Shown in pieces: positions 15,392-24,695 of a stretch of 64,000 nt of DNA (position 1 is the first letter of the stretch; each line of letters opens with the position of its first letter). The notes beneath the pieces are model-generated. The model made no database searches. It saw nothing but the letters and a program-made list of their open reading frames with translations, and was not told where the DNA came from. A program made the translations under genes and the position numbers. This DNA comes from Endozoicomonas sp965208385 (lineage in GTDB: Bacteria; Pseudomonadota; Gammaproteobacteria; Pseudomonadales; Endozoicomonadaceae), in NCBI GenBank assembly GCA_965208385.1, contig CBDBOO010000007.1, forward strand, positions 51,159 through 115,158. The letters are read 5' to 3'.

Positions 15392-16612
15392 ATGGATGGC
15401 AAATCGACCCCTATAGTAAATAACACTGGACCCCGAACGGATAAACCTGAGGTACCTGGAAAGAAACAGCGTACAGGCAGGATGGGGAGTCACAAAACCA
15501 GGGTACAAAAAACGGTCACCAAAGCCATACCTTCAAAGAACCAAAACACGCCTTTTCACAGGCTTGATTCAATGTTTGTTCCCCAGCCATCCGACTTTTT
15601 CACTCTCTTCGAACAACGTCACATGAGCGGTTCATCCGAGTCTTGTCTGAATAGATTGAAAGGCTTCAATCATTCTCTTCTTGAGCATATGGGGTTTCCT
15701 GAAGACAGCCGATCTTTTTTCAGCGACTGGGCTTTGATTGATGCAGAGCTCGCAACGCCCCTGGATGACAGCCAGAGCGAGAGTCTGATTGAGGCCAGAA
15801 AACTGTTTGATGGCAATAAAACCGAAAAAAGCCGGAAAACCGAAGAAACCCGGAAAAAGGTTGATACATATTCTGAAGCAAAGGGCATTGAGCTGAGACC
15901 CGCTAAACATAAAGCCACTCGACAGGCTTTTACCAGGCTCTGGCAGTTTTTCCAGACGTTGTTTACCAGCCCCTTCTCACTGCTCAGCAACAAAAAAGAG
16001 CATGATGATTATCAAAACACGCTGACTGTACTCAGGCAACGGGTTAAATCTTCTCCAGTAGATAACAGCCGCAGTCGCTCCGTACAAATAACATCAGCCC
16101 GTTCCCATATCAAACAATCAGAAACATCCGTAGATGAAATTCAGCAGCAGGAGCGACAAAATGAAATATCATTTATTCGAAAAGCTCCCGAAGGCACACC
16201 GGTATACTATGAAAACACGCTCTATTTTGTGAAGTCTGCTGGTGAATCGACAATGACACTGTATATGCCCAGCACAGAAAAAACTGAAACAGAGCCCCAG
16301 CAGGTAGAGGCAGAAGCCAGCGAACTTTTTCTGCCTCCGGCATATTCAGAGGCTACCCGAATCTGCAACCCGGGAGATGTAGATTTGCCATCCGACACGC
16401 CTATCAGTGAAGCCAGAGAAAAAGAGTTACTCTATATCTGTGCCCATCTGACTAAAGATGACAAGGTGCTCTATAAAGGGAAACCGGCCGTGGTGTCCAC
16501 CATCTCACCGGACAAGCTATCACCCCAGATCAGGGTGACTCTTGAAGATGGCACTGATATTGATGCGGCACTGAGATACCTTGAAATCGTTCAGGAGGGG
16601 GCACCACAGTAA
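15392..16612 (+). CDS. hypothetical protein with PPAY motif
   Basis: A 406-aa, charged, Lys/Arg/Ser-rich protein with no signal peptide or membrane helix. Residues 250-300 and 345-400 each look like a small beta-rich module (EGTPVYYENTLYFVKSAGES; DDKVLYKGKPAVVSTISPD), perhaps a duplicated SH3-like barrel. Between them is LPPAYSEA, a PPxY motif of the kind bound by eukaryotic WW domains. No family was recognised. The low-complexity N-terminus and PPxY motif would suit an effector, which is speculation. Confidence 0.68.
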   Translation: MDGKSTPIVNNTGPRTDKPEVPGKKQRTGRMGSHKTRVQKTVTKAIPSKNQNTPFHRLDSMFVPQPSDFFTLFEQRHMSGSSESCLNRLKGFNHSLLEHMGFPEDSRSFFSDWALIDAELATPLDDSQSESLIEARKLFDGNKTEKSRKTEETRKKVDTYSEAKGIELRPAKHKATRQAFTRLWQFFQTLFTSPFSLLSNKKEHDDYQNTLTVLRQRVKSSPVDNSRSRSVQITSARSHIKQSETSVDEIQQQERQNEISFIRKAPEGTPVYYENTLYFVKSAGESTMTLYMPSTEKTETEPQQVEAEASELFLPPAYSEATRICNPGDVDLPSDTPISEAREKELLYICAHLTKDDKVLYKGKPAVVSTISPDKLSPQIRVTLEDGTDIDAALRYLEIVQEGAPQ

Positions 16613-16638
16613 TGTTGAAAGCAGAAATGATGAACACC

Positions 16639-17223
16639 TCATTTCTTATAGTCATCCAGAAATTTCATACCCCCAACGGCAGCCCCGCCTTCCATAAACA
16701 TCCCCAGCGTCACTGCAAAAACGGTTACAGCCTTGGCTCTGATTCTATTCAAAATATACTCACAGGCTGAGGTTTCACTCAATTTAAACCTGGAATTCAG
16801 TTCATCCATTTCATGTCTGGTATAAATCCCCAGCCGCTTAGCTTGGCCCTGAATATAACGTGCATATCCAGATAGAAAACGCATTTGCCCATTCAATTTG
16901 GCAGCCAACCGCTCTGTACTTTGTTCATCCAGCGTAGAAAGTTCCGGATATTGAGCTACGGCTATCTGCCAGTACCAGTTCTGAAAAGGATTTTCCGGTC
17001 CGCCATCGACAAAAGGTCTGGCAGGACTCGCAGAAGACAACACTTTTTTGCCTTCTTCACTGATTCTTGTGCTGACGTTGATTAATTCTGGCGTCTTTCC
17101 ACGATATTCCACTATAAGCTCAGTAAACTTCTGGTGAAAAAATCTAAAAAATACACTACGCAGATCATACATCCGACATTCACCACCTAACCTGACATTT
17201 TCCTGATTTCTGCTATTTATCAA
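16639..17223 (-). CDS. hypothetical protein with C-terminal hydrophobic segment
   Basis: A 194-aa frame; ATG 17172 (MYDLRSVFFRFFHQKFTEL) is an equally plausible start. The middle is polar and Gln/Arg-rich. Residues 165-188 (KAVTVFAVTLGMFMEGGAAVGG) form a hydrophobic, glycine-rich segment. It converges on the PPAY-protein gene, with 26 bp between stops. No family was recognised. Confidence 0.55.
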   Translation of the reverse strand: MINSRNQENVRLGGECRMYDLRSVFFRFFHQKFTELIVEYRGKTPELINVSTRISEEGKKVLSSASPARPFVDGGPENPFQNWYWQIAVAQYPELSTLDEQSTERLAAKLNGQMRFLSGYARYIQGQAKRLGIYTRHEMDELNSRFKLSETSACEYILNRIRAKAVTVFAVTLGMFMEGGAAVGGMKFLDDYKK

Positions 17224-17249
17224 AAAAGCAAATATCAGGAAACAGCCTT

Positions 17250-18890
17250 ATGCCTCCTATTCAATATCGCACTCAGATTCAGAACATGGATCACCTCGGC
17301 CTGGTGGCAGGTATGTGCAAAGAGCTGGGCATAGCCGATCACATTGACAGACGTGCACCCAAGGTAGCGGATGAATGGAATGTCTCCCACGGTGAAGCCA
17401 TTGTCGGCATGATCCTCAATGGCCTCGGCTTTACGGGGCAATCTCTCCATATGTTCCCCCAGTTCTTTGCCAATAAACCTCTCAACAAACTGATCAGGGA
17501 AGGGATTAAACCAGAGCATTTAAACGACAAGATTCTGGGAAGAGCACTGGATGAACTCTTTGATCTGGATGTCAGTAAAGTCTATTTTGAGCTGGCTATC
17601 AAGGTTGCAACTCATCTCAAATTGCCTTGCGACGCGCTGAACCTTGATGGCACCGGCTTCCACGTCGATGGTCGTTATAATAGCGATAGCGATCTGAGCG
17701 ATGAAGACCTCAACTGCATCAGGCTTTGCAAAGGTTACAGCCGGGATCACCGCCCGGATCTGAACCAGGCCATATTGCTTCTGTTGACTGAAAACCGGGC
17801 AGGCATCCCGTTGTTTATGAAAGCAACCAGTGGCAATGTGACTGATAAGACCAGTTTCAAACAGGTGGTTTCCAAGCACTTGAAGAGTTTCAAAGCCGCA
17901 CTGGAAGCCCGCTATTTTATTGGCGATGCAGCATTGTATGTGGCAGGGACAATCCAGGAACTTGACCAGCAGGATCAGCTGTTTATTTCCAGAGTTCCTC
18001 TCAATATTGGTGCCGCCAAAGAGCTGGTAAGGAGTGCGCCTTCACGAACCATGAAAGCAGTGGAGGGGTTTGACCATTACGAAGCTACAGAAGTGTCGTC
18101 TAATTATGCGAACGTAGAGCAACGCTGGGTTTTGTTTCGCAACCAGCAACGCCAGGAAACCGAACAGAAGACGCTGACAAGGCGTATGCAGAAAAAGTCT
18201 CTGAAAGAGTGCGAGAGACTGGAAAAGTTGAGCAAAAAAGCGTTCCAGTGCGAAGGGGAGGCCATGGAAGCCTTTAGGCAATGGCAGAAGCAGTCTGAAC
18301 TTTGTCAGGCTGAGGCTCAGGTTATCGCCAAGCCCTGCTACAAGAGCAAAGGACGACCTGTTAATGGAGCGGAACCCGACCACCTGGAATATTACGTAAC
18401 AAGTTGTTGCTCGATCGCTGTGCAAACCCGGCAGGATGCCGAAGCATCACTGGGTTGTTTTGTGCTGGCTACCAACGACATTAATACTACTCGACTGGAC
18501 AGCGCTGAACTACTGAGGACGTACAAATCACAGCAACAGGTTGAACGAGGCTTTCGCTTTCTAAAAAGTCCGGACTTTCTGGTGTCTTCCCTCTATCTGA
18601 AGAAACCGGAACGCATTGAGGCATTGTTAATGGTGATGACACTTTGCCTGATGGTCTATGCTGCTATCCAACATCGAATCCGTTATGAGTTGAAGAAGCA
18701 GAGCCGAACGTTCCCGGACATGAAGAAAAAGCCAGCCCAGAACCCAACGGGCAGATGGATTTTCTGCTGCTTTGATGGCATTTATGTGCAGACGATCAAC
18801 GGAACGGAGAAGCACGTGATTGGCATCTCGGAGAATCAGGCGACAATTATCTTTATATTAGGGTCAACGTACCAATCAATTTATTCCTGA
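17250..18890 (+). CDS. IS1634-family transposase
   Basis: A 546-aa DDE transposase. The N-terminal DUF4277-type segment (PIQYRTQIQNMDHLGLVAGM), then LNLDGTGFHVDGRY with the first Asp, an FIGDAALYVAGTI block with the second, and the YKSQQQVERGFRFLKSPDF segment with the catalytic Glu are all in order. The full-length frame suggests a recent copy. I could not define the terminal repeats or target duplication. It lies between two unrelated accessory genes. Confidence 0.85.
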   Translation: MPPIQYRTQIQNMDHLGLVAGMCKELGIADHIDRRAPKVADEWNVSHGEAIVGMILNGLGFTGQSLHMFPQFFANKPLNKLIREGIKPEHLNDKILGRALDELFDLDVSKVYFELAIKVATHLKLPCDALNLDGTGFHVDGRYNSDSDLSDEDLNCIRLCKGYSRDHRPDLNQAILLLLTENRAGIPLFMKATSGNVTDKTSFKQVVSKHLKSFKAALEARYFIGDAALYVAGTIQELDQQDQLFISRVPLNIGAAKELVRSAPSRTMKAVEGFDHYEATEVSSNYANVEQRWVLFRNQQRQETEQKTLTRRMQKKSLKECERLEKLSKKAFQCEGEAMEAFRQWQKQSELCQAEAQVIAKPCYKSKGRPVNGAEPDHLEYYVTSCCSIAVQTRQDAEASLGCFVLATNDINTTRLDSAELLRTYKSQQQVERGFRFLKSPDFLVSSLYLKKPERIEALLMVMTLCLMVYAAIQHRIRYELKKQSRTFPDMKKKPAQNPTGRWIFCCFDGIYVQTINGTEKHVIGISENQATIIFILGSTYQSIYS

Positions 18891-19071
18891 CTCAAGAGGG
18901 AGTGTGAGAGCAGCAAGATCAATGCACGGAGGCTTGTCCCTGTCATCTCCGGCTGCTGAAGGTGAGGTTTTTTCTTGTTTGTGTTTTTCATGAATGGATA
19001 TCCATGAAAGGTTGATTGGGTACTCGTTATCAGGAGAAGTACGTTTATGCTTACAATAAGGTGGTCAAATT

Positions 19072-20841
19072 TCAAAACCCTTGCGCTGCAGGGGTAGGGG
19101 AAATATCAAAGTAGGTGGTGAATGACGGATACATGTTTGTACTTGAGAATTTCAGCAGTTCCAGCAATGAGTGCCATGGATTATTTACGCCCTCATTTTG
19201 AGCCTGATAGGTATAGAGCAGCCATAAAGCCAGCATCTGCTGATTCAGTGCAGCCTGAGGTTCATCATCATAAACCGTCGTTAAATAGTCTTTAACTGTG
19301 GGGACATAAACAGTAAACAGTCTCGGGAAATTATGTAACCGTGAATAGGGTGTCCTGATCACCAGGTCCACATCGCCATGCCGTTGTATTTCAGTGTTGA
19401 GCCAGGTAGAAAAACCTGACACTGGGTTGCTAAGCTGTTGCCCCAGGTAAGACAACGCTTCAGCCGCCAATTGTTGCAGTTGTTTCAGATCAGAAGAATC
19501 ATAACTGGCTTCAGCTCCCCCTGCGCGGGAAGCTTGTCCTCCGCCATCTCCACCACTCTGACCGAACTGATCACTTTGTTGCTCACCCTCCTGAGTCTGT
19601 TTCTGGTCGCCTGCCGGACTGCCTGTTTTGGATGTGTCTTTAGCATCACCGGAACCTGTTGCGCCAGAGCCACCGCCTCCTCCGTTCCCCCCACCATACG
19701 TTAGTATGCCCGGAAAGAGCTGTGCCATCAGGGCAAAACCGGCCGCAAGATTTATCACCTGTTCACAGAGCCGTTCATACTCTTCTGGTGATGGCTCTCT
19801 ATTAGCTGACGGCTCTCTATTAGCTGACGGCTCTCTATTAGCTGACGGCTCTCTATTAGCTGACGGCTCTCTATTAGCTGACGGCTCTCTATTAGCTGAT
19901 GGCTCTCTATTAGCTGATGGCTCTCTATTAGCTGATGGCTCTCTATTAGCTGACGGCTCTTCATTAGCTAAGGGCTCTTCATTACCTAATGGCTCTTCAC
20001 TAAAAGAACAGGCTATATTATCAGGTGTCAGCTGAAACCAGTCTTCCATGACCAGCCCCTTGCGATTCTGTTCTGTTGGAAAAAAACCAGTGGCAGTCAG
20101 GCTCAGTTGCCGTGCCATTTCATATAATGCCCGGGAGACAATGTTTTCATCCAGATCGGGTCCATTCCAGTATTCAAACGACTGCGGACTACCACCACCT
20201 CCAGGGGGGCCTCCCCAGCCATTCATGCCACCACTTCCTGATATCAGAAGCGTTTGCCAATGTGAAGGGATAGCCGGCCCTGGTGGAGCCAGCATCCTGA
20301 CCTTTACTGGTTTGTTCAGAAAATACTTCGCGCTTTCGGAGCCTGCTTCAATTTCAATGCAGACATCAGCGGCAATATCATCCTGAGCGAGTCTCTCCCG
20401 GTCGGGGACAGAACAACTCTAAACCTGATTGCAGAGATACTGGGCAAAACCATAATCTGCATCAACAACGTGAATCTCCAGCCTGTCCACACTGCCCTGT
20501 ACTGAAACAGACGGTATGTTTTCTTGCAGGGCAACGACATGATCTGTCCCATCAGGACGATTCACCCATTGGAAACTGAAACGTTCATATCGAGACATGG
20601 ATTGTAACAATAAAGCATCGTATTTATGTTCGCAGGCGTAGGAAATAAGGACAGAGTTTTCGTGCGGTTTATTTTCTGAATAAGAACTGTACAGGGGCTT
20701 CACCTGTAATCTGACAGCATCCTGGCCTTGTATCATCGTTGAAAAAAACAGAATAAAGCACTGAGCATATAGAAAGTCAGGGCACCCACACACTTTCCAG
20801 AACATGCTCGAAAACGCATTAATCACCTCTGACTTTTTCAC
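19072..20841 (-). pseudogene. exported repeat-rich protein gene with internal TAG
   Basis: Two frames in the same phase, 20419-20841 (140 aa, hydrophobic N-terminus MFWKVCGCPDFLYAQCFILF) and 19072-20295, are joined by open sequence interrupted only by TAG at 20419-20421 (codon 141). Read through, the product is about 589 aa: an N-terminal beta-rich domain, a GGMNGWGGPPGGGGSP linker, about twelve 6-residue repeats of the (R/E)EPSAN type, a helical domain, a glycine/serine linker (YGGGNGGGGGSGATGSG) and a C-terminal domain. No family was recognised. It is either a recent nonsense mutant or split into two genes. Confidence 0.6.
19790..20006. repeat. 18-bp in-gene tandem repeat (EPSAN units)
   Basis: About twelve 18-bp units based on gctgacggctctctatta, encoding REPSAN on the minus strand. 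Central units are nearly identical, with c/t changes at one site, and edge units are diverged (EEPLGN, EEPLAN). Frame-preserving expansion is implied. Confidence 0.93.
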
Positions 20842-20844
20842 CCA

Positions 20845-20873
20845 TAAAAAATTACCGGTCTAAAGACCGGTAA
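20845..20873 (-). terminator. rho-independent terminator of M48 protease gene
   Basis: On the minus strand TTACCGGTC, TTTA, GACCGGTAA forms a 9-bp stem followed by TTTTTT. It sits 42 bp after the protease stop codon. Confidence 0.85.
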
Positions 20874-20914
20874 TTAGTAATAGCAGTGATTTTGAAAGAT
20901 AAAAGAAATGTTAA

Positions 20915-21730
20915 CTATTTTTTTTGCTTGTTCTTATAAAAATGCTCAACTTTCGGAATATTGTGTTGAAGTCCATCGATACGAGTCTCATTGGCAGGGT
21001 GAGTACTCATAAACTCAGGCACTTTCTGGCCACTTTCTGCCGCCATTTTTTTCCAGAGGCTCACTGATGCCTGAGGGTTATAACCTGCCCTGGCCATTAG
21101 CTCCAGTCCGATCAAATCGGCTTCTGCTTCCTTGGTGCGACTGTTAGGAAGCGTTAATGCATAATTAACCGCCGTTCCTCCTAAAGCCATGGTTTGTTTA
21201 TTAACTCCCAGCAAAATCTGCAGGGCGTCTTTTCCCATTTGCACAGCATAAGCTTCTGACATTGCTTCACGACCATGTTCACGCAGTGCGTGTGCTATTT
21301 CATGCCCCATAATTGCGGCAATTTCATGATCGTTCAGTTCCAGTTTGTCGATGATGCCGGTATAAAACATAATTTTTCCACCGGGCATGCAATAGGCATT
21401 TAATTGATCGCTGGTCATCAGGTTTACTTCCCAACGCCACTGCTTTGCATCCGGACGAAACACGCCGACTTCGGCAATCAGCTTATCTGCTATTCGTTTC
21501 AGCCGCTTGACTGCTTTTTTATTTCGATTCAGCACCTTTTCCTTGCGTGCATTATCCAGTGATTCCTTGTAAGCCTCAGCAGACATGCTATTCACCTGCT
21601 GTTCCGAGAGCATACTAAACATTCTCTGCTCTCTTTCTACACCTATAGCGCCCGATGAGGTTGTTGAGACGGACTGACATCCTGTCAGCAGAAGTGTGAA
21701 TGAGAGTCCAAAAATTCCGATCCATTTCAT
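20915..21730 (-). CDS. M48 family metalloprotease lipoprotein (LoiP/YcaL-like)
   Basis: A zinc endopeptidase anchored in the envelope. The lipoprotein signal SFTLLLTGCQS has the lipobox cysteine at residue 18. The zinc site HEIAHALREHG is near residue 144 with the distal glutamate ligand in TKEAEADLIGLELMARAGY. The STHPANETRI block near the C-terminus is typical of M48C. At 271 aa it matches LoiP/YcaL (about 250), which act in outer-membrane protein quality control. It stands as a single gene with its own terminator. Confidence 0.92.
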   Translation of the reverse strand: MKWIGIFGLSFTLLLTGCQSVSTTSSGAIGVEREQRMFSMLSEQQVNSMSAEAYKESLDNARKEKVLNRNKKAVKRLKRIADKLIAEVGVFRPDAKQWRWEVNLMTSDQLNAYCMPGGKIMFYTGIIDKLELNDHEIAAIMGHEIAHALREHGREAMSEAYAVQMGKDALQILLGVNKQTMALGGTAVNYALTLPNSRTKEAEADLIGLELMARAGYNPQASVSLWKKMAAESGQKVPEFMSTHPANETRIDGLQHNIPKVEHFYKNKQKK

Positions 21731-21810
21731 TGTTATTGCTCTGATAGTTTACTCATCTGTGTTTCACTGCGGCCTGATCTGCTTACGACAGACATCCGAT
21801 ACAATATCTT

Positions 21811-21889
21811 ATACCATTTCCGAATTCTAATTATGCAATTGCGCTGCCTTTTCAGACTCATAACGCCTATTAGAAACCGGCAATAGTAT
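21811..21889. mobile_element. IS630-related miniature element (family E), copy 4
   Basis: A 79-bp element flanked by TA, ends ccatttccgaattctaatta and ttagaaaccggcaata, core gcgctgccttttcagactc. It lies 14 bp from a family A miniature element. Confidence 0.8.
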
Positions 21890-21903
21890 TATTATATATT
21901 TAA

Positions 21904-22026
21904 GTAGCTTCTCAATAAGTGCTGGTAAACCAAAGTACCAATTTTACTAAGCCCTTGGGAGGCAAGGATTATGCACTATGGTTTTACACGGTTATTTCCG
22001 ATCTCCAGCACTTATTGAGAAGCTAC
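21904..22026 (+). mobile_element. 123-bp miniature inverted-repeat element (family A), copy 1
   Basis: Perfect 20-plus-bp terminal inverted repeats begin gtagcttctcaataagtgct. The flanks atatttaa and atgtttaa form an 8-bp duplication with one mismatch. The reverse-complement copy is at 24432-24554. There is no coding capacity. Confidence 0.9.
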
Positions 22027-22308
22027 ATGTTTAATCGCTGGCAATTCCTTTAGCAGGATCAACTCACCCTGATAAATTAATCTTGCTTGATCTCTGTTTG
22101 TTGAGTCAGTAATGTGCTTCAGAACTTAATCAGCACTTAATGGATGATTTAAATGGAGAGGCTGTTCGAAAAAGTCATGTACTCTGCTCGCTGGCTACTG
22201 GCACCCATTTACCGGGTGTAATTAAAAGTGTTCATTAGAAGTTTTTCTGCCCACAAAACCTCAATATGAACGATAATGTAAGAGTATTTCTCAACCCTAG
22301 TTAGTATT

Positions 22309-23820
22309 ATGCCCTCACCTATTTCTCTTACTGATAGACTTGCAGCCCACCCCGAGCTTGAGCTTAGAGTTTCTGCACTTCTGGATATTGTTGAAGCCGA
22401 GTCAGGTCTCCTGGATCGTGCTGATGATGCTGAAGAAGCCGTCATTGTCCACCTGCGTGAAATGGGCAATGAACTGCTTACTGGCTGGGGTACCTACAAG
22501 GAAGATCAAAAATTTGGCGAGGCTTGCCTGAAGCACCCCGGAGCTAAAACTCAAAAAAAACACTTATTGGCTGAGCACCTATGGGAAAATAGAAGTTCTT
22601 GAACGCTGCCAGACGGTCAGCTATTCCCCATGCTTATACGACATCGGTAACAGCGTATAAGAAGCATCACACGCAGGGCGCAGCTACAGCTGCTTACGTG
22701 TTGAGATATGTAATTTTTCCCAAAAACTCGACTATTTATCACGAGCATACAAAATATATACGACTTCGTACGCTAGTGATACCAAGGGGTTTAATGAAAC
22801 GTGGGGAATTGCTGCCAGACGGTAGACAAGCATCGGGTCAGACCTTTCAGTCATGCCGCTCATATTCACTGTCGCGACTACTCCCGCACAATTCAACGTA
22901 AAATTGTAGACCTTGGTGCAGATAGTTCTTTTCAGGCAGCTGCAAAAAAAATACATGAACATTATGGTATTGATGTGCCTGAGTCTTCTATTCGAGCCAT
23001 AACTCTTGAGCACGCAAGCTGTATGCAAAATGATTCCATCAGTGCATCACAAAATCGTCAGGACTGCCTCGGTGAAGCTGCCCAGTTCATAGGAGAAATG
23101 GATGGAAGCATGATTCCTGTTGTCCTCATTGATGAAGAGGCAGAAGGTGACAAACGCAAAGCACGTAAAACTGAATGGCAGGAGGCTAAACTTTGCCAGG
23201 TCTATAAGCTGGGTAGTTCAGATAAACGTCATCAGGCCACAATGGGAGGGCCGGATGAAGCAGGTGACCAGTGGTTGAGTTGTGCAATAGAGCAGGGGCT
23301 CAACCGGCAATCCTCTATCCATTGCGTGAGCGATGGAGCCACCTGGATTGCCAACCAGACAAAGAGAGTGTTTGGAGAGCAAGGAAGTTTCCTCGTTGAC
23401 TATTATCATCTCTCTGAGCACTTCGCTGATGCAGCAGAAGAGTGTGTCGGGTTTAACAAGGAAACACGTGTACAGTGGCGGCATATCCAGCAGGAACGCA
23501 TGAAATCTGGCAATGTTAATGCCGTCATGGCAGAGCTTGATCCGCATAGAAACGGAAAGAAAGGCAAAGCAGCCAGTAAACCAGAGGAGTGTCACCGATA
23601 TATCCGAAACCGTCCAGGGCAATTCGAATATGCTGCAGCAGAAGCAGCCAATCTTCCCATTGGCTCTGGCGAAATAGAAAGTTCTAACAGTGCAGTAGTG
23701 CAGATGCGACTAAAAATACCGGGTGCTTGGTGGAAGCCTTCCATCGCAGGAGCAATGCTTTGCTTAAGAACATTGCGTTCTAACGGGGACTGGGATCAGT
23801 ACTGGCAGCAAGCAGGATAA
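22309..23820 (+). pseudogene. ISKra4 transposase, interrupted
   Basis: The N-terminal frame (22309-22602) runs through A8 at 22553-22560 into a wrong frame (KKHLLAEHLWENRSS). The C-terminal 339 codons (22801-23820) are open and contain all DDE blocks. The nested element at 22618-22814 separates the parts. The protein cannot be complete, so this copy could move only with transposase supplied by another copy. Confidence 0.93.
22618..22814. mobile_element. 197-bp miniature inverted-repeat element (family D) inside ISKra4
   Basis: Ends cagctattcccca and tggggaattgctg form imperfect inverted repeats. The 9-bp direct repeat ccagacggt flanks it (22609-22617, 22815-22823). Removing it and one repeat restores the sequence found in the other ISKra4 copies, which proves insertion. 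No ORF is present. Confidence 0.92.
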
Positions 23821-24431
23821 TGGGTAGATGGAACACTTTTAATTACACCCCCATTTACCTGGGATTGAGTCTTGCCTTGATGGCACTGGTCATTGAGTTT
23901 TTTCAGAGTGTAGGGTATTTACTCCTCCATGTTCTGGAAATGAACGACAGTGAAGTGACGCTGAAAGTTCTGGCTCTGATTGACGTGGTTCTGGTCGGCG
24001 GCCTGATAGTGATGGTTATGTACTCAGGCTATGAAAATTTTGTCTCCAAACTCAATATAGACGACAACACAGAGAAATTGAGTTGGCTCGGAAAGATGGA
24101 CACTGGGTCGCTAAAATCTAAAGTTGCGGCCTCCATCGTTGCTATTTCCTCAATTCAGTTACTGAAAGTATTTATGAATGCTGAGAATATTCCCAATGAC
24201 AAAATGATGTGGAATGTCATACTGCATTTGACGTTTGTTATCTCCGCATTTCGTATGGGAATGCTGGATACCTACACCCGAAAAAGCAAAGAAGATAATA
24301 GTTAGAATACTAAAGAATTGAGAGATTCTGTCAGCTTTCTGCTCTCAGTTTTCTCTTCAATGTCCTCTTCCAACAACTAAAGCCCTCCAATCAGTGAATC
24401 GGCAGCATTTCCCCTGTCAGATCTTCAATAT

Positions 24432-24554
24432 GTAGCTTCTCAATAAGTGCTGGAGATCTGAAATAACCGTGTAAAACCATAGTGCATAATCCTTGCCTCC
24501 CAAGGGCTTAGTAAAATTGGTACTTTGGTTTACCAGCACTTATTGAGAAGCTAC
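24432..24554 (-). mobile_element. 123-bp miniature inverted-repeat element (family A), copy 2
   Basis: The reverse complement of copy 1 over all 123 bp with very few or no differences. It is flanked by the perfect 8-bp repeat ttcaatat (24424-24431, 24555-24562). With copy 1 it brackets yqhA and ISKra4 copy 3 as inverted arms 2.4 kb apart. Confidence 0.93.
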
Positions 24555-24695
24555 TTCAATATCCCATAAAACAAACAACACCATTAATTAATCCAAGAGA
24601 GCAAAGGGTTTCTCCGACCCCTCATAGATATGACCCTGACATCATATTTACTTGTCTATAATTGATCTACTTTAAGCTACTCTCTCCTACTTCAT

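Larger units (their letters stand above)
22213..23850 (+). mobile_element. ISKra4-family insertion sequence, copy 3 (1638 bp, carries a nested element)
   Basis: It has the same terminal repeats as copy 2 and is flanked by the 8-bp repeat ccatttac (22205-22212, 23851-23858). It is 204 bp longer than copies 2 and 4 because of a nested 197-bp miniature element plus its 9-bp duplication, less two A in the homopolymer. Confidence 0.95.
22153..24305 (+). pseudogene. yqhA: YqhA (UPF0114) membrane protein, disrupted by ISKra4
   Basis: Codons 1-20 (MERLFEKVMYSARWLLAPIY) lie at 22153-22212. The IS follows, and the gene resumes at 23851 with LGLSLALMALVIEFFQSVGY to the TAA at 24303-24305. The rest matches YqhA: LIDVVLVGGLIVMVMYSGYE, then LSWLGKMDTGSLKSKVAASI. 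The 8-bp duplication ccatttac marks insertion. The IS supplies an in-frame start (MGRWNTFNYTPI) for the C-terminal 150 residues, so a truncated protein lacking only the first 20 residues might still be made. The function of this inner-membrane family is unknown. Confidence 0.93.

Noticed and set aside
17250..18890. Exact ends of the IS1634-type element
   Set aside because: A tttcctgat/atcaggaaa palindrome at 17199-17242 is on one side only, and no matching repeat was found past 18890, so boundaries are not claimed.
20316..20552. 78-aa minus-strand ORF
   Set aside because: It is in a different frame from the long interrupted gene 19072-20841, which explains the region better.
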